Origin: an uncultured Treponema sp. | Lineage (GTDB): Bacteria > Spirochaetota > Spirochaetia > Treponematales > Treponemataceae | Direction of reading: 5' to 3' | NCBI GenBank assembly: GCA_905372345.1 | Contig: CAJPPE010000030.1 | Coordinates: forward strand, 1 to 10,379 | Length of the DNA: 10,379 nt | Part shown: positions 1 through 7,200 of the stretch, piece after piece | Position numbering within the stretch: the stretch's first letter is position 1 | How the letters are laid out: each line of letters begins with the position of its first letter | Position numbers and translations under genes: made by a program | The notes under the pieces: model-generated | What the model saw: the letters and a program-made list of their open reading frames with translations, nothing else | Told to the model about the DNA's origin: nothing | Database searches by the model: none

Positions 1-393
1 TCCGTGGTTTTTATCTCCGGCTAAAATAACAAAGGCTTCTTCAGAATGTTTTTTTGCAAGGGCCTGACTTGCCTTTACTCTGGAGCATGTTGCATCTATC
101 ACCTTAGCCCCGCTTTTTTCCAGTTCGCTTTTTTTTGACGGAGGAATACCGTGAGCCCTTATTACAATAACGGAATCTTTATAGTCTTCATCTCCGGTAA
201 AATTTTCAGTGTCAATAGTTTTTACGCCCATTTGTTTTAGCCGTAACATTGTGGAAGGATTATGAATCAAGGGGCCGAAGGTATAAAGACCTAATTTATT
301 TTCAGTATTTTCTTTAGCTATTTTAAGAACCGTATCAACGGCTCTGCGTACTCCGGAACAATAACCTAAAACTTCCGCACGTTTTACAACCAT
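1..393 (-). CDS. ispH: 4-hydroxy-3-methylbut-2-enyl diphosphate reductase IspH (LytB), 5' part only
   Basis: This is the first 131 residues of an enzyme of roughly 300, cut by the left edge. IspH is a cytoplasmic [4Fe-4S] enzyme that performs the last step of the MEP pathway, reducing HMBPP to IPP and DMAPP. My reading of the complementary strand shows the family landmarks: LGYCSGVRRAVD with cluster ligand Cys12, GPLIHNP with substrate His44, IRAHGIPP with His81, DATCSRVKASQ with the second cluster ligand Cys103, and GDKNHG with His130 at the edge. The third cluster cysteine would lie outside the window. The start is ATG at 393-391, preceded by AGGCGG at 399-404 with a 5-nt spacer. The gene begins 19 nt after the alr stop on the same strand with no terminator between, so the two are probably co-transcribed. 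Confidence 0.95.
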   Translation of the reverse strand, partial: MVVKRAEVLGYCSGVRRAVDTVLKIAKENTENKLGLYTFGPLIHNPSTMLRLKQMGVKTIDTENFTGDEDYKDSVIVIRAHGIPPSKKSELEKSGAKVIDATCSRVKASQALAKKHSEEAFVILAGDKNHG

Positions 394-412
394 AAAAACC
401 GCCTGCACAAAA

Positions 413-1552
413 TTATTGTATGGTTTCATCAATAAAAATACGCGGAACTCTTTTGTTTATATCGCACGTCAGCTCGTATGGAATAGTTCCGGCAATCTTT
501 GCAAGATCTTGGGCCGTATTATTTTTAGGATGTTCTTTTGAAACAGGGCCGAAGATACAAACCTCATCCCATCTTTGAACCCATGGAGAAGCACCTATAT
601 CTATCATACATTGATCCATACAAATGCGTCCGATGATCGGAAAAAAATCTTTTCCTATTCTCACTTTTAATCCGCTAAGGGAACGCATGAGCCCGTCCGC
701 ATAGCCTATAGGAAGAGTTGCAACAAAGGTTTCTTTTTCGGCTGTCCAACATCTATCATAAGAGACGCTTGTATCCTTTTCAATTTTTTTGATAAGCACT
801 ACCTGTGTAACAAGCTCCATTACGGGCTTTAAATCTATTAAAGAATTTAGCGATGGAGAGGGAGCATAACCGTAAACCAATATTCCCGGACGCACCATAT
901 CGAATTGGGCTTCGGGATATTGAAGGACGGCACCGGAATTTGCGGCATGAATTAATCCGGGATTAATCCCCGCTTTTTTTATTTCTGTTATCGAGTCCTT
1001 AAAAACCGAAATCTGTTTTTTTGTAAATTTAATATTTTTTTCATCGGTAGAATCCGAAACGGCAAAATGCGTACATACGCCTTTTAGCTCAAGATTTTCG
1101 GCACGGTCTATCTGTACCGCAAGTTTAACGGCTTCCATAGGGGAGCAGCCTATCCTTCGCATTCCGGTATCTATTTTAAGATGAACCCCGGCTTTCTTAT
1201 TTAGTTTTTTTGCAAAACGGTTTAAATCGTTTATAAACTCCTCATCTATGACCAAGGGCTCAATATCGTATTTTAAAAGCTCAGGAATTTCTTCAAGCAC
1301 GGGAAGGCTTAAAGAGATAATCGGGGCTACAATACCGGCCTCTCTTAATTCGACAGCTTCCTGAATTGAGGCAACAGCCAAATAAGAAACGCCCGCTCTT
1401 ATCGCTGCAACCGCAACCCTCACAGCCCCATGTCCGTAAGCATCGGCCTTGACCGGAAGACAAATCTTTACATCCTTGTTAAGCCGCTTTTTTATTTCTT
1501 TAATGTTATATTGTAAGTTATCCAAATGGATAATCGCCTTTGTCGCTCTCAT
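413..1552 (-). CDS. alr: Alanine racemase, PLP-dependent
   Basis: The 379-residue product has the usual length for Alr, a cytoplasmic homodimer that interconverts L- and D-alanine and supplies D-alanine for peptidoglycan. The N-terminal TIM barrel carries VKADAYGHG with the Schiff-base lysine Lys35 and Tyr39. THFAVSD (from about 161) and RPGILVYGY (Arg221) match the PLP-binding region. The C-terminal beta domain carries SVSYDRCW with the opposing catalytic base Tyr265, then PIGYADGLMR, and GRICMDQ near 308-314. In the last tyrosine motif the usual Gly after Tyr is Asp266, a mild deviation. The ATG at 1552-1550 gives the expected N-terminus but has no Shine-Dalgarno sequence, and a promoter-like pair ends just upstream, so the mRNA may be leaderless. 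ispH follows 19 nt downstream. Confidence 0.96.
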   Translation of the reverse strand: MRATKAIIHLDNLQYNIKEIKKRLNKDVKICLPVKADAYGHGAVRVAVAAIRAGVSYLAVASIQEAVELREAGIVAPIISLSLPVLEEIPELLKYDIEPLVIDEEFINDLNRFAKKLNKKAGVHLKIDTGMRRIGCSPMEAVKLAVQIDRAENLELKGVCTHFAVSDSTDEKNIKFTKKQISVFKDSITEIKKAGINPGLIHAANSGAVLQYPEAQFDMVRPGILVYGYAPSPSLNSLIDLKPVMELVTQVVLIKKIEKDTSVSYDRCWTAEKETFVATLPIGYADGLMRSLSGLKVRIGKDFFPIIGRICMDQCMIDIGASPWVQRWDEVCIFGPVSKEHPKNNTAQDLAKIAGTIPYELTCDINKRVPRIFIDETIQ

Positions 1553-1558
1553 AAGAAT

Positions 1559-1587
1559 ATTTTATACATTTATAAGATTTTATGCAA
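1559..1587 (-). promoter_or_regulatory. Candidate sigma-70 promoter of alr-ispH
   Basis: Reading the minus strand, TTGCAT (1587-1582) is followed by a 17-nt spacer and TAAAAT (1564-1559). Transcription would be expected to start about 7 nt later, at or next to the A of the alr ATG (1552). The DNA is AT-rich, so a chance match is possible. An alternative -10, TATAAA at 1566-1561, gives a 15-nt spacer. Confidence 0.45.
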
Positions 1588-1591
1588 GACC

Positions 1592-1625
1592 GATGAAAAA
1601 TGTACATCCATGTACATTTTTCATC
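1592..1625. repeat. Perfect 16-bp inverted repeat next to the alr promoter
   Basis: The arm GATGAAAAATGTACAT (1592-1607) is followed by CC and its exact reverse complement (1610-1625). The end nearest alr lies 4 bp from the putative -35 hexamer (1587-1582). No T-run typical of an intrinsic terminator follows on the minus strand, so a role as cruciform or binding site is as plausible as termination. Confidence 0.8.
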
Positions 1626-1627
1626 TT

Positions 1628-1654
1628 AGAGTTTTAGCCACAGGCTAAAACTCT
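1628..1654. repeat. Perfect 12-bp hairpin downstream of the GH57-like gene
   Basis: AGAGTTTTAGCC (1628-1639), loop ACA, then the exact complement (1643-1654). In the minus-strand transcript the hairpin lies about 85 nt past the GH57-like stop codon and would be stable. It is a candidate transcript end for that operon, although no U-tract follows directly. Confidence 0.6.
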
Positions 1655-1738
1655 CAAGGCTGGAAACACCGCCGTCCATGGCGGTTGGGGAATGTACGTC
1701 CTTGTATATTTTTCATCTTCAAGTTTTAGGCTGCGTCA

Positions 1739-3316
1739 TTATTTTTTACGGCTAAAAATACGGTAGTTAATATCTTTAAAAACAGGATACTTACTTTCGC
1801 GTTCTGAAAGCCATTTTGCATCAGGAGAATCGGCACCAAGAGCCTCATAGGCTGCCGTAAAAGAATTAACATGTTCTACAAAACGCCTTTCTGCAAATTC
1901 TTTAAATTGAGTATCATTTGCATACAAAGGCCAATATAAAGATTGTAAAAGAAGCACCTCTCTCGCCGCTGCATTTAAAACGCGTTCTTTCAAGCTGCCG
2001 TCTGCAGGGAACATTTCAACCAGTTCTATCATTCGCTCGGTAATCTTGACAATATATTTATACATCCAATCATTCTTTTTTGTTAAAAGTTCAGCAGCAT
2101 ATCCTGAAGGTAAAAAAGAAGAAAAAAACGGCTTAATCGTATATAGCTGCTTAGACAAATTAGCAGCAGTAGAAGGTAAAATGCTCTCCAGTTTTTCGTT
2201 ATCATTTATCAACCTAAAAACCTCTTCAAGCCAGATAATACCTTCGCTCCATTTTTTACCGAAAAAATCGGACGAGATAATCAAAAGAGAAAACGGCGAT
2301 TCCCCCCTTCCTGTTTCTTTAACAGTTCTTAGGGCATCTGCACGGAAGTTCACGTAAGATTCGGCATCGGTCTTGCTTTGAGCATAAGCTTTTTGTATAT
2401 CATAGGGAGTTTCTTCTTCCTCCATTGACCAATACCGAAAGCCTATTGCCCGCCTGCCCTTTGAAGTATCAAAAACTGAAGCTAAATATTCTTCGGATAG
2501 TTTAAAGCCGACATCATTTTCTACATCGATATAAACCTTATTTTGAGGAATGGAATCGGTTTCATCATAAAGAAAACTGCAAGCGGAAAGATCGCAAGCC
2601 AAAAATTTTAATCCATTTTTCGAAGCTGCTGCCGAAAAAACACCGGCAGGCGGAACCTTATCCGAAAGTAAAAAAGCTTTTGAAGAAACAACCGTATAAT
2701 CATAACCGTAGCTTCTTATAATATCGTCCAGACCGTCAAAATAAGCCATCGAAGGAATCCAAAAACCTGAGGGAACGGAGCTGAAATGTTTACGGTAATT
2801 TATCTGTCCCATTTCTATCTGTGCAGCAATAGCTTCCGGCATACTCAAAAAAAACGGCAAAAAAGTATTTGTTGCGGCCGTTGCCAACAGCTCTACATAA
2901 CCTTGACGGACAAGATAATCAAACTGCTTTAAAACATTTCCTCCGCAATCTTCAAAGATACGCTTATCATCATTAAAACGTTTTAAGTTATACTGAATAA
3001 GTTTTTTTGTTTCCGCACATTCTGAAAAACGCTCAAGTTCTTTTTTTGCAAACTCGATTTTACGCTGAACATTTTGACGGTATCTATCCTGCAAAACCTT
3101 GTCGGCAAGCATATCGCAGAGTGCAGGTTCAAAAACAACTCCGATTTTAAACGGAATATCATCTTTCTGTAAATTAGAACACATTTTCAATATGGGCAAA
3201 TAAAGATAAGATAAAGCATCAAAAAGCCAATCTTCTTCAACAAAGCCTTGTTCAACTTCATTCCGCACATAAGGCAAATGAGCATCCAAAATAAAAAGCA
3301 AATTATAATCTTTCAA
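1739..3316 (-). CDS. GH57/DUF1957 family protein, probable catalytically inactive homologue of glucan branching enzyme
   Basis: The 525-residue length and layout match GH57 1,4-alpha-glucan branching enzymes and AmyC-like proteins. The N-terminal segment LDAHLPYVR, followed by EEDWLFDAL, matches the HAHLPYVRH...EEDWLFEA pattern of that group. GYVELLATA, then PEAIAAQIEMG, YRKHF, and FWIPSMAY are recognisable. A W-EG-WLEEV segment matches the C-terminal side of the barrel. The catalytic positions differ, however. The first motif His is Asp11, the usual ATHxFLP His is Asn150, the nucleophile Glu of the WLPExAY motif is Ser189, and the acid/base Asp of the DxELFGHWW motif is Ser348. I infer a pseudoenzyme, perhaps a glucan-binding or regulatory protein. 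The start is TTG (3316-3314) with AGAGGAG at 3324-3330 and a 7-nt spacer, both inside the upstream gene. The two reading frames overlap by 14 nt, so translation is probably coupled. Confidence 0.85.
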   Translation of the reverse strand: MKDYNLLFILDAHLPYVRNEVEQGFVEEDWLFDALSYLYLPILKMCSNLQKDDIPFKIGVVFEPALCDMLADKVLQDRYRQNVQRKIEFAKKELERFSECAETKKLIQYNLKRFNDDKRIFEDCGGNVLKQFDYLVRQGYVELLATAATNTFLPFFLSMPEAIAAQIEMGQINYRKHFSSVPSGFWIPSMAYFDGLDDIIRSYGYDYTVVSSKAFLLSDKVPPAGVFSAAASKNGLKFLACDLSACSFLYDETDSIPQNKVYIDVENDVGFKLSEEYLASVFDTSKGRRAIGFRYWSMEEEETPYDIQKAYAQSKTDAESYVNFRADALRTVKETGRGESPFSLLIISSDFFGKKWSEGIIWLEEVFRLINDNEKLESILPSTAANLSKQLYTIKPFFSSFLPSGYAAELLTKKNDWMYKYIVKITERMIELVEMFPADGSLKERVLNAAAREVLLLQSLYWPLYANDTQFKEFAERRFVEHVNSFTAAYEALGADSPDAKWLSERESKYPVFKDINYRIFSRKK

Positions 3317-4007
3317 CTTTCGGCTCCTCTTTTCCTCTAAAGGCTTGACGATAATTTTTAAAATGAAGCTTCTTTAATGCGGAAATTCCTGAAAGATAAA
3401 CCGGCGAGCTTACATCATTGTCAAGAACACATAAATTATTAGGAATATTTTTCCGTCTAAGCCTTATAAGATTAGACTTTGCTAAAACGGAAACCTCTCC
3501 TTCAATTTTACGGGAGCATAATTCAACCCTTGTTACCGAATCTTCAAAAGAAAGATAAAAATACCTGCTCCTATCAGACTCAGCCGCATCAATATCAAAA
3601 TAATCATAGGATTCCGACAGATTATTTTCGGAAAACAAATGCACTCTTAAAAAGAAAGAGTCAAAATCGGGATCATTTACTATATTCAAAAATTCGGGTT
3701 TATAAAAATCCCAAAAAGCAAAAGCCCACATAGGGTCTCTTAGCAGAACGTGAATTTCAGTCTTATTATATGAAAGAACCAAATCAAGATTATCATCATC
3801 CTCTGCTTCATCATCTAAAAGGGATGTATCACTGTAAAGATTTTTGAGTTTACTATAAGAGGCATTAGTCTCTTCATTTATTTCAAGAAGTTCTTCAATT
3901 ATTAAATTTCTGCATAGTCCTTTCGGTACAAATATACCGTAATCATCGGCAATTTGTAAAAGTTCATCCATCGAAACGGATTGTAAATAACTTTTTGATA
4001 AATTCAC
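3303..4007 (-). CDS. DUF4912 domain protein with N-terminal Rho-N/SAP-like helical segment
   Basis: The 234-residue protein has no signal peptide or membrane segment, so it is probably cytoplasmic. Residues 1-45 (SMDELLQIADDYGI, then LIIEELLEI) resemble the short helix-extended-loop-helix domain found at the N-terminus of Rho and in SAP domains, which suggests nucleic-acid or protein binding. An acidic linker rich in D and E follows at about 60-75. Residues 76-230 match DUF4912, whose hallmark is LLRDPMWAFAFWDF at 88-101 (usually RDPxWxxxYWE). DUF4912 has no established biochemical role that I know of, but it is often encoded beside GH57/DUF1957 genes, as here. The start is GTG (4007-4005) with AGGGG at 4014-4018. 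The gene is the first of a two-gene unit and overlaps the next by 14 nt. Family assignment is fairly sure; function is unknown. Confidence 0.85.
   Translation of the reverse strand: MNLSKSYLQSVSMDELLQIADDYGIFVPKGLCRNLIIEELLEINEETNASYSKLKNLYSDTSLLDDEAEDDDNLDLVLSYNKTEIHVLLRDPMWAFAFWDFYKPEFLNIVNDPDFDSFFLRVHLFSENNLSESYDYFDIDAAESDRSRYFYLSFEDSVTRVELCSRKIEGEVSVLAKSNLIRLRRKNIPNNLCVLDNDVSSPVYLSGISALKKLHFKNYRQAFRGKEEPKVERL
3324..3330 (-). promoter_or_regulatory. Ribosome binding site fixing the TTG start of the GH57-like gene
   Basis: On the minus strand AGAGGAG lies 7 nt before TTG AAA GAT TAT AAT. The site is within the last codons of the DUF4912 gene. Its strength supports TTG as the true start, because the encoded N-terminus reaches the first GH57 motif at residues 11-15 with the expected spacing. 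Confidence 0.75.
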
Positions 4008-4024
4008 ACATTTCCCCTAAATCA

Positions 4025-4038
4025 GCGGATTTCCCCGC
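4025..4038. repeat. Small GC-rich hairpin in the DUF4912 leader
   Basis: GCGG ATTTCC CCGC forms a 4-bp stem about 7 nt upstream of the AGGGG ribosome binding site on the minus strand. It is one of the few GC-rich spots in this spacer. It could modulate access to the ribosome binding site, but four base pairs may be chance. Confidence 0.3.
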
Positions 4039-4066
4039 CAACTAACCATTATTAAATTTTCCCAAC

Positions 4067-4095
4067 ATAATGCAAAAAAAAAGCCGTTATGTCAA
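4067..4095 (-). promoter_or_regulatory. Candidate promoter of the DUF4912-GH57 unit
   Basis: On the minus strand a perfect TTGACA (4095-4090) is followed by a 17-nt spacer, containing an A/T run, and CATTAT (4072-4067), a 4-of-6 match to the -10 consensus. Transcription would start near 4060, leaving a leader of about 50 nt before the GTG at 4007. Confidence 0.55.
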
Positions 4096-4132
4096 GAGAA
4101 GTAAACTATAAAAACAGCTTTTTAGCCGCATC

Positions 4133-4151
4133 ATACCAAAATTATCGGTAT
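4133..4151. promoter_or_regulatory. Operator-like dyad between divergent promoters
   Basis: ATACC (4133-4137) and GGTAT (4147-4151) form an inverted repeat with a 9-bp spacer, midway between the two divergent promoters and 32 bp upstream of the plus-strand -35. The position suits a regulator site. The arms are short, so confidence is low. Confidence 0.25.
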
Positions 4152-4183
4152 TTATACTTGGTTTTCGAATACGTTAAAACTCA

Positions 4184-4214
4184 TTGAAAAAAAACTCTCT
4201 TTATGCTATAAAAT
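4184..4214 (+). promoter_or_regulatory. Strong candidate sigma-70 promoter of the TPR/collar-like operon
   Basis: TTGAAA (4184-4189) is followed by a 17-nt spacer and TATAAA (4207-4212, within TATAAAAT). The start would fall near 4220, giving a leader of about 50 nt. A GGGGGGAGG ribosome binding site at 4251-4259 precedes the ATG at 4269 by 9 nt. This is the best promoter match in the window. Confidence 0.7.
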
Positions 4215-4268
4215 AATATATCAAGTTGAATAAAAATAAGCCGAAAATAAGGGGGGAGGCCCGCTCAA

Positions 4269-7200
4269 ATGCCTAGTATAAAAGAGCTTGAAAAATTTAA
4301 AAATCAACTTCTCACAATAGCAAACGAACCCGAAGTTATGGCTAAATGGGGGGAAAGGCGTGAAGAAATTCCTTTGCCTAAAGAAATGCCTGTTCCTGAT
4401 GTAAATTTAGATGACTTATTAGGTTTCGATGAAAAAGAAAAAAAATCACCTGAAAATGAAACGCAAGACTCTCCTGAATTCGAATCTGTTGAAAATTCTC
4501 CTGTTGACGGAGATGAAAGCAGTGCAGCCTCCCAAGACTTTGACTCAATGCTTTCAGGTTTGGACCTTGAAGGGCCTGACTCCTTAAAAGATATCGGCAG
4601 CTTAGATGACGACGGTCTTAATGTGCCCGAAGCCCTGCTTTCAGGACTTGGAGATATGGTTGAAGAAGCCAGAACTGAAGGAGCCTCAAATACTGATGAC
4701 GGAACAAATGATATTTTCCCCGATTTTGATACGGATTTTACTGCACAAGAACCTCCTTCGGACGAAACAGATAAACCTGATATAGAAAATATAGCCAACT
4801 TAGATGATTTTAATATTGAAAAAACAGAACTTGAAGAAGTTAAAGACGAGGATCCTCCGCCTTATAAGGAAATAGACCTTTCAAACGAAGATTTTTCTGA
4901 CATTGGGGAAATAGAACCCTTGGAAGATGAAAGCGGCTCCCTTGAGCCGGCCGATTTAAGCATAGCGGCATCAAATAATACAGATAGTAATGTAGAAGAG
5001 CTTGAAAGCATAGAACTTTCACCGATAGATGAAGGTCTTGATAGTATGGACTTTTCGCCCATATCCAATAATCCTGACAGCATAGATATGTCGCCTGAAA
5101 TAGATGAGCTTGAAAATATTGATCTTTCTACTGAAGACGATGGCCTTGAAAGCATCGACTTATCGCCTGAAGCTGACGGACTTGAAAGTGTGGATATTTC
5201 ACATGAAGAAGGCGGACTTGAAAGTATGGACCTTTCAGCCGAAGCCGGTGAGCTCGACAGCATGGATATATCGCCCCTATCCGATAGCCCTGACAGCATA
5301 GACCTCTCTGTTTCGCAGGATGAAGGAGACTTTTCAAGTTTTTCCGGCTCATCAGAGCCTTCTGCCCCCTCCTTTGGGGAATTTTCGACGGGAGAAGACT
5401 TGCAAGGTTCGGAAGAGCCGAGTCCTGCTCAAGAGGAAGCCTTACCGCAGGGTGCAGGCTTTACCGACATAGATATTCCCGAAATAGACGAACACACAGC
5501 CTTTGCCATAGACGACAATGTTTTAAATACTGAAATGGGCGGAGGAATGGATGATTTCTCCGTTCCTGAAAGTTTTATTCAATTTTCACCGGATAAGAAT
5601 TTTAAATTCTTTGAAGCAAAAAAACAAATAGATGAAGAAGAATATGAGGGAAAAATACCTCTTTCAATTTCCGAAGAAGATTATGACTACCTGATAGAAA
5701 GAGTTTCTTCATTCCCCCTCAATTTAAGAATAGAACTTGAAGACTATTTTGTAAATGCAGACGACTCCGAATTAAACAAGATGGAAATCGTCAATTTAAT
5801 CATAAGCGATGTTTCTCTAAAAAAGATAGTAAGCAAATTAGAAGGAATCTTAGATAAATCCATTCCTATTCCGCGGGGCTTCGATAAAAAATCCTATGAA
5901 GAATACGAAAAAGAAAAACGCAGCTTTAAGTACCGCTTTGTACATAAAATATTACCTGCTGCGATTTTAACTACAGTAGCTTTAGGCTTTATTTTTTCTA
6001 TTTTTGTTCTTGTATGGCAATTTATATATAAACCGGTTGTAGCTGAAGGCCTATACAAAGAAGGAATGGCTCACATAGAATCCGCTCAATATGAAAAAGC
6101 TATAACCAGCTTTGATGAGGCAGGAACTTACAAGAAAAAGCGAAAATGGTATTTTAGATTTGCTAATGCTTTCCGTGAAAAAAAGCAGTTTCTATCCGCA
6201 GAAACAATTTACGAGAGGCTTTTATTTGACTTTAATCATGACCGCCAAGGCGGTATCGAATATGCAGATATGCTTAGTACCGATTTACGCAACTATGAAA
6301 AAGCCGAAAAGGTTCTTAAAAGAGGAGTTCTTGACTATCACATAAACGACCAAGATACTCTTCTAGCTTTAGGAGACGTTTATTTGGACTGGGCAGATGA
6401 AAATCCTGAAAAATATGAAGAGGCTAGAAAAACCTATGTAAGCCTTATTAACCTTTACGGAACTAAAGATGTATTTTCAGGAAGAATGATGCGTTACTTT
6501 ATCCGCACCGATAATTTAGCCGAAGTTTTACCCTTAAAAAATTATTTTTTGAACAAAAAACTGCCCGATGAAGACCTTATCGAGCTTAGCGGCTATCTTC
6601 TCGAAAAAAGATATGAGCCCAAACCTACCGATTCTGAAAATCTTATAGGCAAAATAGAAGACTTACGGGAACTATTGGAAAAATCCATAAAAAAACGTCC
6701 TGAAAGCCCTGAAGCCAATTATAATATGGGACGCTTCTTTTTACACAATCAAAAAAATGAAGCAGCCAAGGATTATCTTGTAAACGCAATAAACCTCTAC
6801 GAAGACAGCATAAAAATGACTCCCAAACGCACCATCAGGCAGATAGATGCAATGCGCCTTTACGGAGAGCTCATAGCCGGAGATAAGCTTTATAACGAAG
6901 CCCAAGAAATATATGCAAATGCCTTAGCCAAATATGAAGCCTACACTGCTCAAAAAGGCATTTATCCGTCCCCTGTTGTCGGAAAACTTTATGCAAACTA
7001 TGGGGATATTTCTTATTTTATAGCCGGAGATTATGATGAAGCCTTGGATGCTTATGAACATGCAGTCCGTGAATTAAACAACACTCCCTCCATTCAATAT
7101 AAGATGGGTTATATTCATTATCAAAAAGAAAACTACTCCGATGCAATGAGGGCTATGACTTTAGCTTACGGCGAAAAACCTAACGATAGAAACCTTTTAT

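Larger units (their letters stand above)
1592..1731. repeat. Palindromic intergenic repeat element with two diverged 41-bp copies
   Basis: The space between the GH57-like gene and alr is built almost entirely of repeats. A 41-bp unit at 1599-1639 recurs in the same orientation at 1691-1731 with 35 of 41 identical bases, offset by 92 bp. The first copy sits in two near-perfect hairpins: 16-bp arms GATGAAAAATGTACAT around a CC loop (1592-1625), and 12-bp arms AGAGTTTTAGCC around ACA (1628-1654). Between the copies is a third dyad, ACCGCC/GGCGGT (1668-1685). The second copy has lost perfect symmetry. It ends 7 bp before the GH57-like stop codon. It codes for nothing I can support. It could be a small non-autonomous REP- or MITE-like element, a processing or termination structure for the upstream transcript, or a protein-binding site next to the alr promoter. 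Confidence 0.8.

Noticed and set aside
1449..1637. 62-codon plus-strand frame crossing the alr start and entering the palindromic element
   Set aside because: Mostly antisense to alr, with a hydrophobic-looking product from AT-rich DNA and no ribosome binding site.
2046..2357. Open frame of 103 codons on the plus strand, antisense to the GH57-like gene
   Set aside because: It lies wholly inside a well-supported gene, has no ribosome binding site and its product has no recognisable motif.
4135..4162. Long-spaced dyad ACCAA / TTGGT in the divergent promoter region
   Set aside because: Five-base arms with an 18-bp spacer are expected by chance in this composition; the ATACC/GGTAT dyad overlapping it was kept only at low confidence.
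5001..5324. The regular 36-bp periodicity considered as a CRISPR array
   Set aside because: The units abut without spacers, stay in frame, and are conserved at protein level and diverged at DNA level.
4304..5352. Several serine-, leucine- or lysine-rich open frames on both strands over the acidic repeat region
   Set aside because: They are other-frame translations of the 36-bp repeats and Glu/Asp/Ser codons of the TPR protein gene; none has start signals.
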